From: a bacterium
Lineage (GTDB): Bacteria; Vulcanimicrobiota; Vulcanimicrobiia; Eremiobacterales; Eremiobacteraceae
Assembly: GCA_902812405.1 (NCBI GenBank)
Contig: CADDZI010000014.1
Span: 1 to 48,588, forward strand
Length of the DNA stretch: 48,588 nucleotides
Reading direction: 5' to 3'
Shown: in pieces, positions 1-8,698 of the stretch
Numbering within the stretch: the stretch's first letter is position 1
Layout: the number at the start of each line of letters is the position of its first letter
Translations under genes and position numbers: made by a program
The notes under the pieces: generated by a model
Told to the model about the DNA's origin: nothing
Databases searched by the model: none
Seen by the model: only the letters and a program-made list of their open reading frames with translations

Positions 1-2
1 AG

Positions 3-212
3 CGCTTCGTGGGTTCCCGGCGCTACTACCGCGGCCGGATCGTTCGCGCTCTCGCCACGGCCGCCAGCCTTCCCTGGGAGGAGCTCGCACGCAGGGTCGC
101 GGGTACGCCCCGGGTAAGCCGCAGCCGGTGGTGGCGGCGGCTTCTCGAGAGTCTGGCGCGCGACGGGCTGATTCGTCTGGATCCCGTGCGACGGCGCGCC
201 CGCGCGGCCTGA
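3..212 (+). CDS. C-terminal fragment of probable A/G-specific adenine glycosylase (MutY)
   Basis: An open frame enters from the left edge and stops at 212, leaving about 69 residues. The fragment begins with a GSRRYYRGRIV stretch, then a small helical, winged-helix-like tail ending in a basic run (RRRARAA). The stretch resembles the helical region found after the HhH-GPD and Fe-S part of MutY in some Actinobacteria and Deltaproteobacteria, where GSxRxxRGR is typical. The next gene is another HhH base-excision glycosylase (nth), which fits a DNA-repair pair. No catalytic residue lies inside the window, so the call rests on tail similarity and context only. An uncharacterised winged-helix tail of another enzyme is the alternative. 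It is truncated by the window edge, not broken. Confidence 0.45.
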   Translation, partial: RFVGSRRYYRGRIVRALATAASLPWEELARRVAGTPRVSRSRWWRRLLESLARDGLIRLDPVRRRARAA

Positions 213-928
213 CGCCGACCCAGCGTCGGAGGGAGATTTTCGTGCGCCTCGAGCGTCTGTACCCGGACGCGACGACCGCCTTACACCACGAGAATCCGTT
301 CCAACTCCTGGTGGCGGTCATTCTGTCCGCGCAGTGCACCGATGCGCGCGTGAACATGGTGACGCCGGCGCTTTTTGCGGCCTTCCCCACACCTGCCGAC
401 CTGGCGCGCGCGCCGCGGCGCGACCTGGAGCGAATGATTCACAGCTGCGGTTTTTTTCGCTCCAAGGCCCGCCACCTGATTGGCGCCGCGAAAATGCTGG
501 TCGAGCGGTTCGGCGGCCGCGTGCCGCAAACCCGCGAGGAGCTTCTGCAGCTCCCCGGCGTCGGCCGCAAGACGGCCAATGTGATTTTATCGACCGCGTT
601 CGGCCAAGGAGCGATTGCCGTCGACACGCACGTCTTTCGGGTCGCCAACCGTTTGAGACTTGTCCGCGCGATGACGCCGGCCGCCGTCGAACGCGGTTTG
701 CTGCGCAGCGTGCCGCGCGAGCTGTGGGGACGCATTTCGCACTGGCTCATCCTGCACGGCCGCCGGGTCTGTACGGCACGCCGCCCGGCGTGCGCGCGTT
801 GCGTGCTGGCCGATCTGTGCCCCAGCGCCGGCCGCTTTTACGACGGCCGGAAAAAGGATGGATTGAAGAGTGCCCGCAGGACGATGGCGCGCAGCGCCCG
901 CCGACGGTCGAGGGTGCCCAGCCCGTAA
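128..928 (+). CDS. nth: Endonuclease III (DNA glycosylase/AP lyase)
   Basis: Removes oxidised pyrimidines and cleaves the resulting abasic site in base-excision repair; cytoplasmic, DNA-bound. The helix-hairpin-helix LPGVGRKTAN carries the catalytic lysine and is followed by AVDTHVFRV with the conserved Asp. The C-terminal cluster reads C-X6-C-X2-C-X5-C, the usual [4Fe-4S] ligand set. The GTG at 128 would overlap the preceding gene by 85 bases and gives 266 residues against about 211 for E. coli Nth. A non-ATG start near 209 (CTG, overlapping the upstream stop) or GTG at 242 may be the true one. The C-terminus runs about 38 residues past the Fe-S cluster as a basic tail and overlaps the convergent flavoprotein gene by 91 bases. 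Identity is secure, the start is not. Confidence 0.93.
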   Translation: MVAAASRESGARRADSSGSRATARPRGLTPTQRRREIFVRLERLYPDATTALHHENPFQLLVAVILSAQCTDARVNMVTPALFAAFPTPADLARAPRRDLERMIHSCGFFRSKARHLIGAAKMLVERFGGRVPQTREELLQLPGVGRKTANVILSTAFGQGAIAVDTHVFRVANRLRLVRAMTPAAVERGLLRSVPRELWGRISHWLILHGRRVCTARRPACARCVLADLCPSAGRFYDGRKKDGLKSARRTMARSARRRSRVPSP

Positions 929-2076
929 CCCAGGGCGCGGCTGGCATAGTAGGCGTTCTCCCGCGCCCGCCGGACGACGAGGCTGAGCAGACGCGCGCTC
1001 TTCGCCAAATTCTTCAGCAACCGCCCGGCCGAAAGGTAGCCACCCGCGATGCGCCGCCACTCGCGCTCGTGCACCGACAAGACCTCGCGCGACGCATCAT
1101 TGGCGGCGACGGCCGCCAACGCCGCACGGCCCGCCGAGCGACCGGACACGAGTGCCGTCCAGATGCCTTCTCCGGTCAGCGGATCGACGAGGGAGGCCGC
1201 ATCGCCGCACAGTAGGGCGCCGTCGAAAACCGTCGGCCGGTGCAAGGTCGAAACCGGCAGCGGCCACCCGACCGCGCGGCCGACCGGCTTTGCCTGTGTC
1301 AAGCGCGGTGCGACATTGGGTTCGCAAGCGACGAACTCCGCCAGAATGTCGCGCAACTTGCGCGACGCGCGGCGCAGCTCTCCGGCGTAGATGCCGATCC
1401 CGATGTTGGCAGTCGCCTCTCCCACCGGAAACACCCAGCCGTATCCCGGAAGGATGTGCCGGTCGAAGTAGTAGATCTCGAGGTCATCGCGCAGGTCTGC
1501 AACCCCGGTGTAGTAACCGCGCAGCGCATATCCGATGTGCCGCTCGGGGGCGCGACCCAGGCCCAACGATGCGGCGACCGCCGAATGGGCGCCGTCGGCC
1601 CCAATGACGAGACGCGCCGCAATTGCGCGGACCGACGTGCCGTCGGTGCACTCGACGCCGACGACCCGTCCGTTGTCAAGCAGCGTCCGGATGACGGATG
1701 TGCCCTCAACCAGCCGCGCGCCCGCGTTTTGGGCGGCTCGCGCCAACCGTTCGTCCAAGACCACCCGCGGAACGACCCAGCACTCGGCGCCGCCGGCCGG
1801 TGCATCCGGGGTCGCCGCGAAGGTCTCGCCGGTCGGGGCGCCGATGCGTCCCCCGCGTACCCGAACCGCTTTGCCATCGAAGGATTCAAACGACAGGCCC
1901 ATCTCGTTCAAGATGGCCACCGAGTGCGCGGTGATGCCGTCGCCGCAACTCTTGTCGCGCGGAAAGCGGGCGCGCTCGATGAGCATGACGTCGGCACCGG
2001 CCGATGCCAGCAGGTGTGCCGCCGCCGATCCCGCCGGCCCGGCGCCGGCGACCACGACGTCAGCGCTGTTCGGCAC
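838..2076 (-). CDS. Geranylgeranyl reductase family FAD-dependent oxidoreductase
   Basis: A 412-residue flavoprotein of the geranylgeranyl-reductase/p-hydroxybenzoate hydroxylase type. It starts with the dinucleotide-binding GAGPAG (residues 11-16), has the family SCGDGIT motif near residue 43, IGADGAHS in the middle, and a second FAD contact, GDAASLVDPLTGEGI, in the C-terminal half. Members reduce isoprenoid double bonds in quinones, chlorophyll or lipids, but substrate cannot be read from sequence. The start overlaps the end of the upstream PLP-enzyme gene by 17 bases, so the two are probably translationally coupled and belong to the operon headed by the diguanylate cyclase at 6299. The 3' end overlaps nth tail-to-tail by 91 bases. 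Confidence 0.88.
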   Translation of the reverse strand: MPNSADVVVAGAGPAGSAAAHLLASAGADVMLIERARFPRDKSCGDGITAHSVAILNEMGLSFESFDGKAVRVRGGRIGAPTGETFAATPDAPAGGAECWVVPRVVLDERLARAAQNAGARLVEGTSVIRTLLDNGRVVGVECTDGTSVRAIAARLVIGADGAHSAVAASLGLGRAPERHIGYALRGYYTGVADLRDDLEIYYFDRHILPGYGWVFPVGEATANIGIGIYAGELRRASRKLRDILAEFVACEPNVAPRLTQAKPVGRAVGWPLPVSTLHRPTVFDGALLCGDAASLVDPLTGEGIWTALVSGRSAGRAALAAVAANDASREVLSVHEREWRRIAGGYLSAGRLLKNLAKSARLLSLVVRRARENAYYASRALGYGLGTLDRRRALRAIVLRALFNPSFFRPS

Positions 2077-3220
2077 GGATCGCGTCCAGTTCTTCGAAGG
2101 CCCGGTCGATATCGTCGAGCGTGTTGTAGAAGTGCGGCGCGATGCGGATGCCGGCTTCAGGTCGCCAATCCACCACGACGCCGCGCGCGATCAGCTCCTG
2201 GCAGGCTTTCTCGGACCCCGGAAAATCGAGGCTGACGTGACCGCCGCGCCGGCCCGGCTCAAGCGGCGTCCGCACCTGCAACCCCCGTTCTCGAGCCTTG
2301 GCGATCACGTAGTCGGTCAAGAGCAGGCTGCGCTCACGGATCGCCGGTACGCCGACCTCGGCGATAATCTCCAACCCGCTCTGTGCCGCCGACAGAGCGG
2401 CCGGACTGACGGTTCCGCCCGCGTACCCCCACGCGCCGTCGGCCGGCTCGAAGGCCTCCATCGAGAATGCAAAGGGTTGCCGGTGCCCAAACCACCCGAC
2501 CAGTGTGGGCCGCAGCCGTTCCTGCGCGGCCGGATTGATCCACAAGAAGGCCGCACCAGGGCCGCCGCACAGCCACTTGAGAGACCCTCCGACAACGGCA
2601 TCCGCGCCCAGAGCCGTGACGTCCAGCGGCAGACTCCCCGCCGACTGGTAGACGTCGAGGAAAACCAGCGCCCTGACCTCGTGAGCCCGCCGAATGATGG
2701 CTGCGACGTCGGCGATGGCGCTCGAGCGAAAGAGGACGTGCGAAACGGGCACGGCCACCGTGCGTTCATCGATCGCGGCCAGCATCGCGTCCGTATCCAT
2801 GCAGATGCCGTCCGGGCTGGGCACGATCTCAATCCGCGCCCCGCGTTGCGCCTGGGATTGCCAGACGTAGTGAATCGTCGGAAACTCCAACGACGAATAG
2901 ACGATCTTGTTGCGATCCGGCCGAAAATTGACGCAGGATGTCAGAATCCATTGGCTCGTCGTCACGTTGGGTTGCATGATGACGTGGCGGGCGTCGGCGC
3001 CCAGAATGCGCGCGACAAGGCCGGCGCTGCGGTCCACCAGCGCCAGCCATTCATCCCAGGCCGTGACGCCCTTGTGCGCCCACTGGTCCGCGTATCGCGA
3101 CAGCCAGTCTCGCGCCCGCGCCGGCATCGCACCCAGCGAGTTGCTGATCAGATAGGTGCATTCGGCCAGGATCGGAAATTCGCTGCGCCGGCGCAGAAGG
3201 GGATCCGAGGCGGCAATCAC
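2060..3220 (-). CDS. Kynureninase-like class V aminotransferase-fold PLP enzyme
   Basis: PLP-dependent enzyme of fold type I, about 386 residues from a GTG at 3220. Seen: SNSLGAMP near residue 26, cofactor-binding FLDVYQSAG near 188, and GGSLKWLCGGPGAAFLW with the Schiff-base lysine at about residue 215. Near the C-terminus is VVDWRPEAGIRIAPHFYNT. The K-W-L-x-GGPGAAFL pattern and the D-x-R...IR-x-AP ending are those of kynureninase (kynurenine to anthranilate plus alanine). Isopenicillin-N-epimerase-like and cysteine-desulfurase-like relatives share much of this, so the substrate is open. An upstream ATG at 3352 also keeps the frame open but would overlap the diguanylate cyclase gene by 83 bases, so I prefer GTG 3220. 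No other kynurenine-pathway gene is present here. Confidence 0.8.
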   Translation of the reverse strand: MIAASDPLLRRRSEFPILAECTYLISNSLGAMPARARDWLSRYADQWAHKGVTAWDEWLALVDRSAGLVARILGADARHVIMQPNVTTSQWILTSCVNFRPDRNKIVYSSLEFPTIHYVWQSQAQRGARIEIVPSPDGICMDTDAMLAAIDERTVAVPVSHVLFRSSAIADVAAIIRRAHEVRALVFLDVYQSAGSLPLDVTALGADAVVGGSLKWLCGGPGAAFLWINPAAQERLRPTLVGWFGHRQPFAFSMEAFEPADGAWGYAGGTVSPAALSAAQSGLEIIAEVGVPAIRERSLLLTDYVIAKARERGLQVRTPLEPGRRGGHVSLDFPGSEKACQELIARGVVVDWRPEAGIRIAPHFYNTLDDIDRAFEELDAIRAEQR

Positions 3221-3269
3221 GGGCGGCTTGTTCTGCCTTGCCGGGCGGTCCTCCGCCCGCAACCGGCCT

Positions 3270-6200
3270 CTAGCCGGCGAACCGGGGCAGACTTTCCAGA
3301 CGCGGCGAGACGGTATTGCGCCCGCTCTGTTTGGCTGCGAACAGCTCGGCATCGGCCGCTTTGAGCAGCGCGCTGAGTTGCGTCCCCGCCTCCGGATACG
3401 CGGCGACGCCGAAGCTTGCGGTGACGCTCACATCCTCGCCCCCGCCGGCCTCAACGCCCTCCCAGGTCGTCTGGGCGATGCGCGCCAGGGCGCGTTCGGC
3501 CAGCATGACGGCGTCGGTCAGACGCGTTTCGGGAAGGACGATCAAAAATTCATCGCCCCCATAGCGGGCGACGACGTCCGATACCCGCACGGAGGCTGTA
3601 AGAACGGCTCCAAACTGCCTCAGGATTTTGTCGCCGGCTTCGCGGCCATAGCGCTCGTTGATCGTCCGCAAACCGTCGATGTCTGCCATGATGACCGCCA
3701 GCGGCCGTTTCCGCCGCCGCACCTCGGAGAGTCGCTTGCGCAACACATCCTGCGTGAAGCGGTAGTTGTACAGACCCGTCACGGGATCGGTCATCGCCAT
3801 TCGGGAGGCTTCGTCCAGCATACGGGCGTGCCGCAAGGCGGCGGCCAGCTCGTCGCCCGCTGCGTGCACGATGCTCTCGTCCTCGGGGCCAAACCGGCGC
3901 CCGTCGAAGGCCAGCAGCTGGAGGACGCCGATGACCTCATCCCCGGCCGCGAGGGGCTTTGTCATGATCGCCGAGACGTCCGAGGCCTGACGGTCGGCCA
4001 GTGCGGGGTTTTCCACCGCGCTCCCGCCGTCGTGGTGGACGAGAGTCTGGCGGTAGACAACCGCAGCTGAGAGGGGTCCGGCAGGCAAGTCCTCGACGGG
4101 GCGCACGGAGACCGGTTCGCAGCCTTCGGGGCGGAAGCCGCGCTGCGCCACGTTGTACAGGCGCGATTCCGCGGCGTCGTAGACGTACAGCCGGCCGTGT
4201 CCCAGCACGAGAGCCTGCAAGACATGGTCCAAACCCTGACGGGCGACCGCGGTCATGCTCATTTCGCGCCCCAAGGCCAGGCTGATGCCGCGCACGACGC
4301 TGAGGGCGCGATTCTGACGCATGACGTGATCGAGCTTGTGTGCGTGTTCGGAGATGTCCTTACTGAACGCGACCAAGCCGACGATGCGGCCTTGATCGTC
4401 GCGCGCGGGGGACGCCGAGACCAGCACCACGATGTCTCTGCCGTCACGCGTGCGGCAGGTTACTTCGAAGACCGGAATGTGCTCGCCCCGCGCGACCCGC
4501 GACAGGAGCTCGCGGACGTCCTCGCGATGCTCCACGGGTATGATGGGCAAATCTGCAAAGCTCTTGCCGAGCACGTCTTCCCGGCCCACGCCAAAGATGC
4601 GCTCCGCACCCTTATTCCAGCCCGCGACGCGCCCATGCACGTCGATCTGCATGATCGCGTCGCTCGACTCTTCGAGGATGCGATCGAGGAAGTCCCGGGC
4701 AGCCCTTGCCTGGTCGTGAGCGCGGACGGCGGCCAGCGCCGCACCGCCGTGACGGCCTACCGCGCGCGCCACCTCCTCTGCAACGCCCGTCTCGAGGTCC
4801 GGCGCCTGCTGCATGAAACAGGCAACGGCCCCCGCCACCTTGTCGCCCTCCAGGAGCGGAAAGGCCACCACCGCGTTAAACTCGTGTCGGCGCGCAAGCT
4901 GCTCCCATCCTAGGCGGATCCAGGATGGATCGGCGGTCAGATTGGTGCGCACGACGAGCCGCTGTTCGCCGGCGGCTTGCACCGCAGGATGAGCCGCCGC
5001 CGCGGGTTCGCGCAAGACGGCTTGCAGCCGGGCAGTCAGATCGGCCGGGGCGCACCACGCGCCGGCCTGCCTCAGCGTCTCGCCGTCACGCGTGTACGTG
5101 ATGGCGCACGCCGCACCCAACGCGTCGGTGGCCGCGCGCGCGATGCTGCGCGCGACCTCGGCCTCGGACAGTGCGCGTGAAATTGAAGCCGCTGCCGCGG
5201 CTGCCGCCGCCGCCGCACGCTCGGCCCGGCTTGTGCGCGAGGCCTGGCGCGCATGGGCAACCGCCTGGCGCGCGTGCGGCAGGAAGGTCTCCAGGTCGGA
5301 TACTTCTTTGTCGCAGAAGGCGTCAGCCGAACGCGCATCGAGCTCCATGACCAGCGCCGTTTGCGTGACGTCGGCCAGGGGCGCCGCCACGACCGAGCGC
5401 ACGCCGCACCGTTGTGCGGCGTCGACCCAGGGTGCAAAACTGCGGTCCGAGAGGGTGTCGGTCACACGCTGCGTCAGGCCCGTCCGCGCCGCCTTCCCCA
5501 ACGGTCCCGCGCCCAGCGGCATGTTGGGGTCGGCGTTCGCCACGATGTGCGCCGCGTAGTCGCGGGCCGTCTCGTCACCGACGATCGTGCGAGCAACAAA
5601 ACGGTTACCGTCGAGTTGCCAGACGATGGCCCAGTCGGCCCGGGTCAGGATTCGACAGACGTCGGCAGCCGCGCGGAGGACGTCGCTTTCGTCAAGGCTG
5701 GAGTTGACTCGCGCCACGTGTTCCAGCAGAGCGGCTCGATCTTTTTCCTCGGCCAACGCCCGCGCCGCCGCTGCGCGGCGATCGAGGTCGGCGGCGATGA
5801 TTGCCCCCGCGGCGGCCAACGCCTCGGCGTGCCGGCTGGGAAACGCTGTCTCGCGCGCAGTATATGCGACCCACACGCCGTAGGTTGTGAGGCCGGCCCG
5901 CAATGGGACGGCGATTGCGGCCGCGATCGCCTCGGGCTGCGGATGGAGGGCAAGCAGGGCCGAAGAGCGTCCGCCGTCGCGCACGACATGCCAGGTTCCG
6001 GTTATGAGCGCAGTACCGACCACGTCGTCCGCCGTCAGTGCAAGCCGGCTCGCATTGACAGCCTCCGCAAACGCCGCCGCATCCGCACTCCATGCCGCGG
6101 CGGCGAGCGTACCCGACGTGCCGACCGTCACGGCCACGCAGGCGACGTCGAAGATGTCCGCGATACCCCGCACCGCCTCGCGCAGCACCTCGTCGTCCGT

Positions 6201-6299
6201 GGCGCAGGCCACGCAGTGCGCGGTCAGCGCGAGCAAACGTGATGCGGGATCGTTGCGATCCTCACCCGAACCGTTGCCGGCAACGACGTGCATGCTCAC
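3270..6299 (-). CDS. Multi-sensor diguanylate cyclase (GAF-GAF-GAF-PAS-GAF-GGDEF)
   Basis: A 1009-residue signalling protein predicted to make cyclic di-GMP from two GTP. Domain reading: GAF-like regions at about 25-175, 195-350 and 375-525, a clear PAS domain at about 536-655 (DFLDRILEESSDAIMQID...), another GAF at about 665-830, then GGDEF from about 845. The active site reads RYGGDEF at 912-918 with the catalytic signature intact. RVSD at 905-908, five residues upstream, matches the RxxD inhibitory site for product feedback. I see no membrane segment, so it is probably a cytoplasmic sensor. An Ala-rich helix near 360-375 links domains. It is first in a minus-strand cluster, with 49 bases to the next gene. 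The signals sensed cannot be inferred. Confidence 0.92.
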   Translation of the reverse strand: MSMHVVAGNGSGEDRNDPASRLLALTAHCVACATDDEVLREAVRGIADIFDVACVAVTVGTSGTLAAAAWSADAAAFAEAVNASRLALTADDVVGTALITGTWHVVRDGGRSSALLALHPQPEAIAAAIAVPLRAGLTTYGVWVAYTARETAFPSRHAEALAAAGAIIAADLDRRAAAARALAEEKDRAALLEHVARVNSSLDESDVLRAAADVCRILTRADWAIVWQLDGNRFVARTIVGDETARDYAAHIVANADPNMPLGAGPLGKAARTGLTQRVTDTLSDRSFAPWVDAAQRCGVRSVVAAPLADVTQTALVMELDARSADAFCDKEVSDLETFLPHARQAVAHARQASRTSRAERAAAAAAAAAASISRALSEAEVARSIARAATDALGAACAITYTRDGETLRQAGAWCAPADLTARLQAVLREPAAAAHPAVQAAGEQRLVVRTNLTADPSWIRLGWEQLARRHEFNAVVAFPLLEGDKVAGAVACFMQQAPDLETGVAEEVARAVGRHGGAALAAVRAHDQARAARDFLDRILEESSDAIMQIDVHGRVAGWNKGAERIFGVGREDVLGKSFADLPIIPVEHREDVRELLSRVARGEHIPVFEVTCRTRDGRDIVVLVSASPARDDQGRIVGLVAFSKDISEHAHKLDHVMRQNRALSVVRGISLALGREMSMTAVARQGLDHVLQALVLGHGRLYVYDAAESRLYNVAQRGFRPEGCEPVSVRPVEDLPAGPLSAAVVYRQTLVHHDGGSAVENPALADRQASDVSAIMTKPLAAGDEVIGVLQLLAFDGRRFGPEDESIVHAAGDELAAALRHARMLDEASRMAMTDPVTGLYNYRFTQDVLRKRLSEVRRRKRPLAVIMADIDGLRTINERYGREAGDKILRQFGAVLTASVRVSDVVARYGGDEFLIVLPETRLTDAVMLAERALARIAQTTWEGVEAGGGEDVSVTASFGVAAYPEAGTQLSALLKAADAELFAAKQSGRNTVSPRLESLPRFAG

Positions 6300-6524
6300 G
6301 CCTAGGCCTCCGCGCGGGTGAGGTGGACCGACGCCGAGTCACGATCGCCGTTGCTGGGCTTCGCGATGGGCACGACGCCCGTCGTCGCTCCCGCACAGGG
6401 CGTACCACAGCGACGCGGGCTCGTCCCCATCCGCCCACCTCCCAGGTTTCCTCGACAGCCGGCGTGCGGCAAACGCGTGTGCCCGCCGAGGGGGAAGGTC
6501 CCGGCTGCCAGAAGTGCGTCTCCC

Positions 6525-7367
6525 ATGGATCGTCGCGCCGCCATGTCTGCTTTCAACGAGCTCGTCGCCGACTGCGACGCGGCGTCGCGGCCCGTGTCTT
6601 TGGATACCGCTTGTCTGCTCATCTCCGCCGTCTTCGATGCACGCGTCGATGTCACCACGTATCTCTCACGACTGGATGCGTTCGCCGAGCGCGCCGCCGC
6701 CACCGCTGCCGGACCTAGTTCATATGCAATAATCGGCTCGCTGCACCATCTTCTCTTCACGGTGCTTGGGTGTCATGGCAACGAACGGACCTACGACGAT
6801 CCGTCCAATGGTCTCTTGTCCACGGCGATCGACCGGTATACCGGCCTTCCCATCACGCTCGGCATTCTGCTCATGGAAGTCAGTCGGCGCGTAGGCCTTC
6901 CGTTGCAGGGAGTGGGTCTTCCGGGGCATTTCGTGGTGCGCTTCCCGGATCCGGAGAGCCGGCTGTACATCGACGCGTTCCACGGCGGACGGATCCTCGG
7001 TGTCGCGGAGTGTGCGGCGCTGGTCGATCGCATCTACCACGGCCGCGTCACGTGGCGGGATGACTTCTTGTCGCCGTTGGACGAACGGGCAATCCTCAAA
7101 CGTGTGCTGCTGAATCTCAAGAATGCGTTCAATACCGCCAAGGATTACCCCGGCGCCTTGGCTGCCGTCGCCTTGCGGATGACGCTCGACCCGGGCGACG
7201 CCACCGAATTGCGCGACCGCGGCATCCTCTTTGCCCGTCTGCGGCGCTACGATCGCGCCATCGCGGACCTCGAAGCGTACCTTGAACGCTCGCCCCACGC
7301 GGGGGACAGCGACCACATCCGGACCACCGTCCAGTACCTGCGCCAGGAGCGCCACCTTCTGCCATGA
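6525..7367 (+). CDS. SirB1-family transglutaminase-like protein with C-terminal TPR
   Basis: About 280 residues from ATG 6525 (a second ATG at 6543 is equally possible), close to E. coli SirB1. The N-terminal two thirds is the SirB1/transglutaminase-like fold: NGLLSTAIDRYTGLPITLGILLMEV is the family hallmark, followed by GLPGHFVVRF and YIDAFHGGRIL, supplying His and Asp of the fold; no nucleophilic Cys is obvious in the usual place. The C-terminal part (about 190-275) contains TPR-like helices with repeated ALR/DPGD and YDRAIADLEAYL motifs. Biochemical role of the family is unsettled. The stop overlaps the aminopeptidase P start (ATGA), so the two are co-translated. The frame is open from 6318, but that stretch looks non-coding and lies in the divergent promoter region. 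Confidence 0.85.
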   Translation: MDRRAAMSAFNELVADCDAASRPVSLDTACLLISAVFDARVDVTTYLSRLDAFAERAAATAAGPSSYAIIGSLHHLLFTVLGCHGNERTYDDPSNGLLSTAIDRYTGLPITLGILLMEVSRRVGLPLQGVGLPGHFVVRFPDPESRLYIDAFHGGRILGVAECAALVDRIYHGRVTWRDDFLSPLDERAILKRVLLNLKNAFNTAKDYPGALAAVALRMTLDPGDATELRDRGILFARLRRYDRAIADLEAYLERSPHAGDSDHIRTTVQYLRQERHLLP

Positions 7368-8698
7368 CATCACACGAGCATGCCGAACGGCGCCGCCGCG
7401 TCCTTGAGGCGATGGGGGATGCGGTGGCGGTTTTTCCCGGCGCCCCGCCCCGCATCCGCAGCAACGACAGCGAGTACGAATACCGCCAGGATTCCGATTT
7501 CTACTACCTGACAGGCTTCGACGAGCCGGAGAGCGTGCTCGTCCTGGCACCGCGACATCCGTCCGTCCGCAGTGCGCTCTTCGTACGCCCGCACGATCCG
7601 GAGCGGGAGCAGTGGGAGGGCCGCCGAGCCGGCGTGGAGGGAGCTCGCCTTGCGACCGGCGTGGATGCAGCGTACCCCATCTTCGAACTCCAGGAGCGGC
7701 TGGGAGAGTTTTTGGAGACGGCACCCCGCCTCTACTATTCGTTCGCCAACGAGTACCACTTCAACGAGATGATCGAGAGCTTCGTGCGCCGCTACCGGAC
7801 GCGCCGGGCGCGGCAGGAGGGCGGTCCGCTGGAGGTCGTCGATCCGTGCCTACTGGTGCACGAGATGCGGCTCATCAAGTCGGCGGCGGAAGTTGCGACG
7901 CTGCGGGCGGCGGTGGCGATCACCGGAGCCGCCCACGTCGCCGCGATGCGCCACGCCCGGCCGGGTATGCACGAATATGAAGTTGCGGCAATCGTCGCCT
8001 ACGAGTGTGCGCGACGCGGCGCGCAGGCGCAGGCCTATCCGAGCATCGTTGCAAGCGGCGCCAACCTGACGACGATCCACTACCGTGCCAAGCGCGACCT
8101 CATTCCCGATGGGTCCTTGGTTCTCGTGGATGCGGGTGCCGAGCTGGACTACTACTGCGCCGACATCACGCGGACGTGGCCCATCCGGGGACGTTTTAGC
8201 CCCGAGCAACGGGCAATCTACGAGATCGTCTTGGCCGCCAACCGCGCGGCGATCGAGATGTGCCGCCCGGGTCGCGTTTTCAACACCGAAATCAACGATG
8301 CGTCGATCCGCATCCTCGTCGAGGGCTTGCTGGACCTTGGCTTGCTGACCGGCAGCCTGGACGAGCACATCGAAAAGGAGACGCACAAGCGCTTTACCCA
8401 GCACCGGGTCGGACACTGGCTGGGGTTGGACACGCACGACGTCGGCTCGTATCGGCGCAACGGCACGTGGCGTCCTCTGGAGCCGGGCATGGTCGTTACC
8501 ATCGAGCCGGGCTTGTATGTCGGCGACCAGCCGGACATCCCCGAACGGTTTCGCAACATCGCCGTCCGGATCGAGGACGACGTGCTCGTCACCGCGGGCG
8601 CACCGGACGTCCTCTCGGTCGATATTCCCAAGGATGCGGCGGACATCGAGCGCATCATGGCGGAGGGCAGGAGCGCAGCGCGCGAACTCATCGCATGA
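7364..8698 (+). CDS. pepP: Xaa-Pro aminopeptidase (aminopeptidase P, M24B)
   Basis: Cytoplasmic dinuclear-metal peptidase of 444 residues that releases N-terminal residues preceding proline. The N-terminal domain carries the typical YRQDSDFYYLTGFDEPES segment (about residues 43-60). The catalytic pita-bread domain shows the metal ligands in order: Asp in LVDAGAELDYY, Asp in ADITRTWP, His in HRVGHWLGLDTHD, Glu in MVVTIEPGLYV and Glu in VRIEDDVLV. Length matches E. coli PepP (about 440). It overlaps the SirB1-like gene upstream and the M20 amidohydrolase downstream by four bases each, suggesting a peptide/amino-acid turnover operon. Confidence 0.96.
   Translation: MTSHEHAERRRRVLEAMGDAVAVFPGAPPRIRSNDSEYEYRQDSDFYYLTGFDEPESVLVLAPRHPSVRSALFVRPHDPEREQWEGRRAGVEGARLATGVDAAYPIFELQERLGEFLETAPRLYYSFANEYHFNEMIESFVRRYRTRRARQEGGPLEVVDPCLLVHEMRLIKSAAEVATLRAAVAITGAAHVAAMRHARPGMHEYEVAAIVAYECARRGAQAQAYPSIVASGANLTTIHYRAKRDLIPDGSLVLVDAGAELDYYCADITRTWPIRGRFSPEQRAIYEIVLAANRAAIEMCRPGRVFNTEINDASIRILVEGLLDLGLLTGSLDEHIEKETHKRFTQHRVGHWLGLDTHDVGSYRRNGTWRPLEPGMVVTIEPGLYVGDQPDIPERFRNIAVRIEDDVLVTAGAPDVLSVDIPKDAADIERIMAEGRSAARELIA

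Noticed and set aside
8260-8694. A 145-codon upstream extension of the M20 amidohydrolase frame inside pepP
   Set aside because: It is antifunctional in composition and the ATGA junction gives the expected M20 N-terminus.
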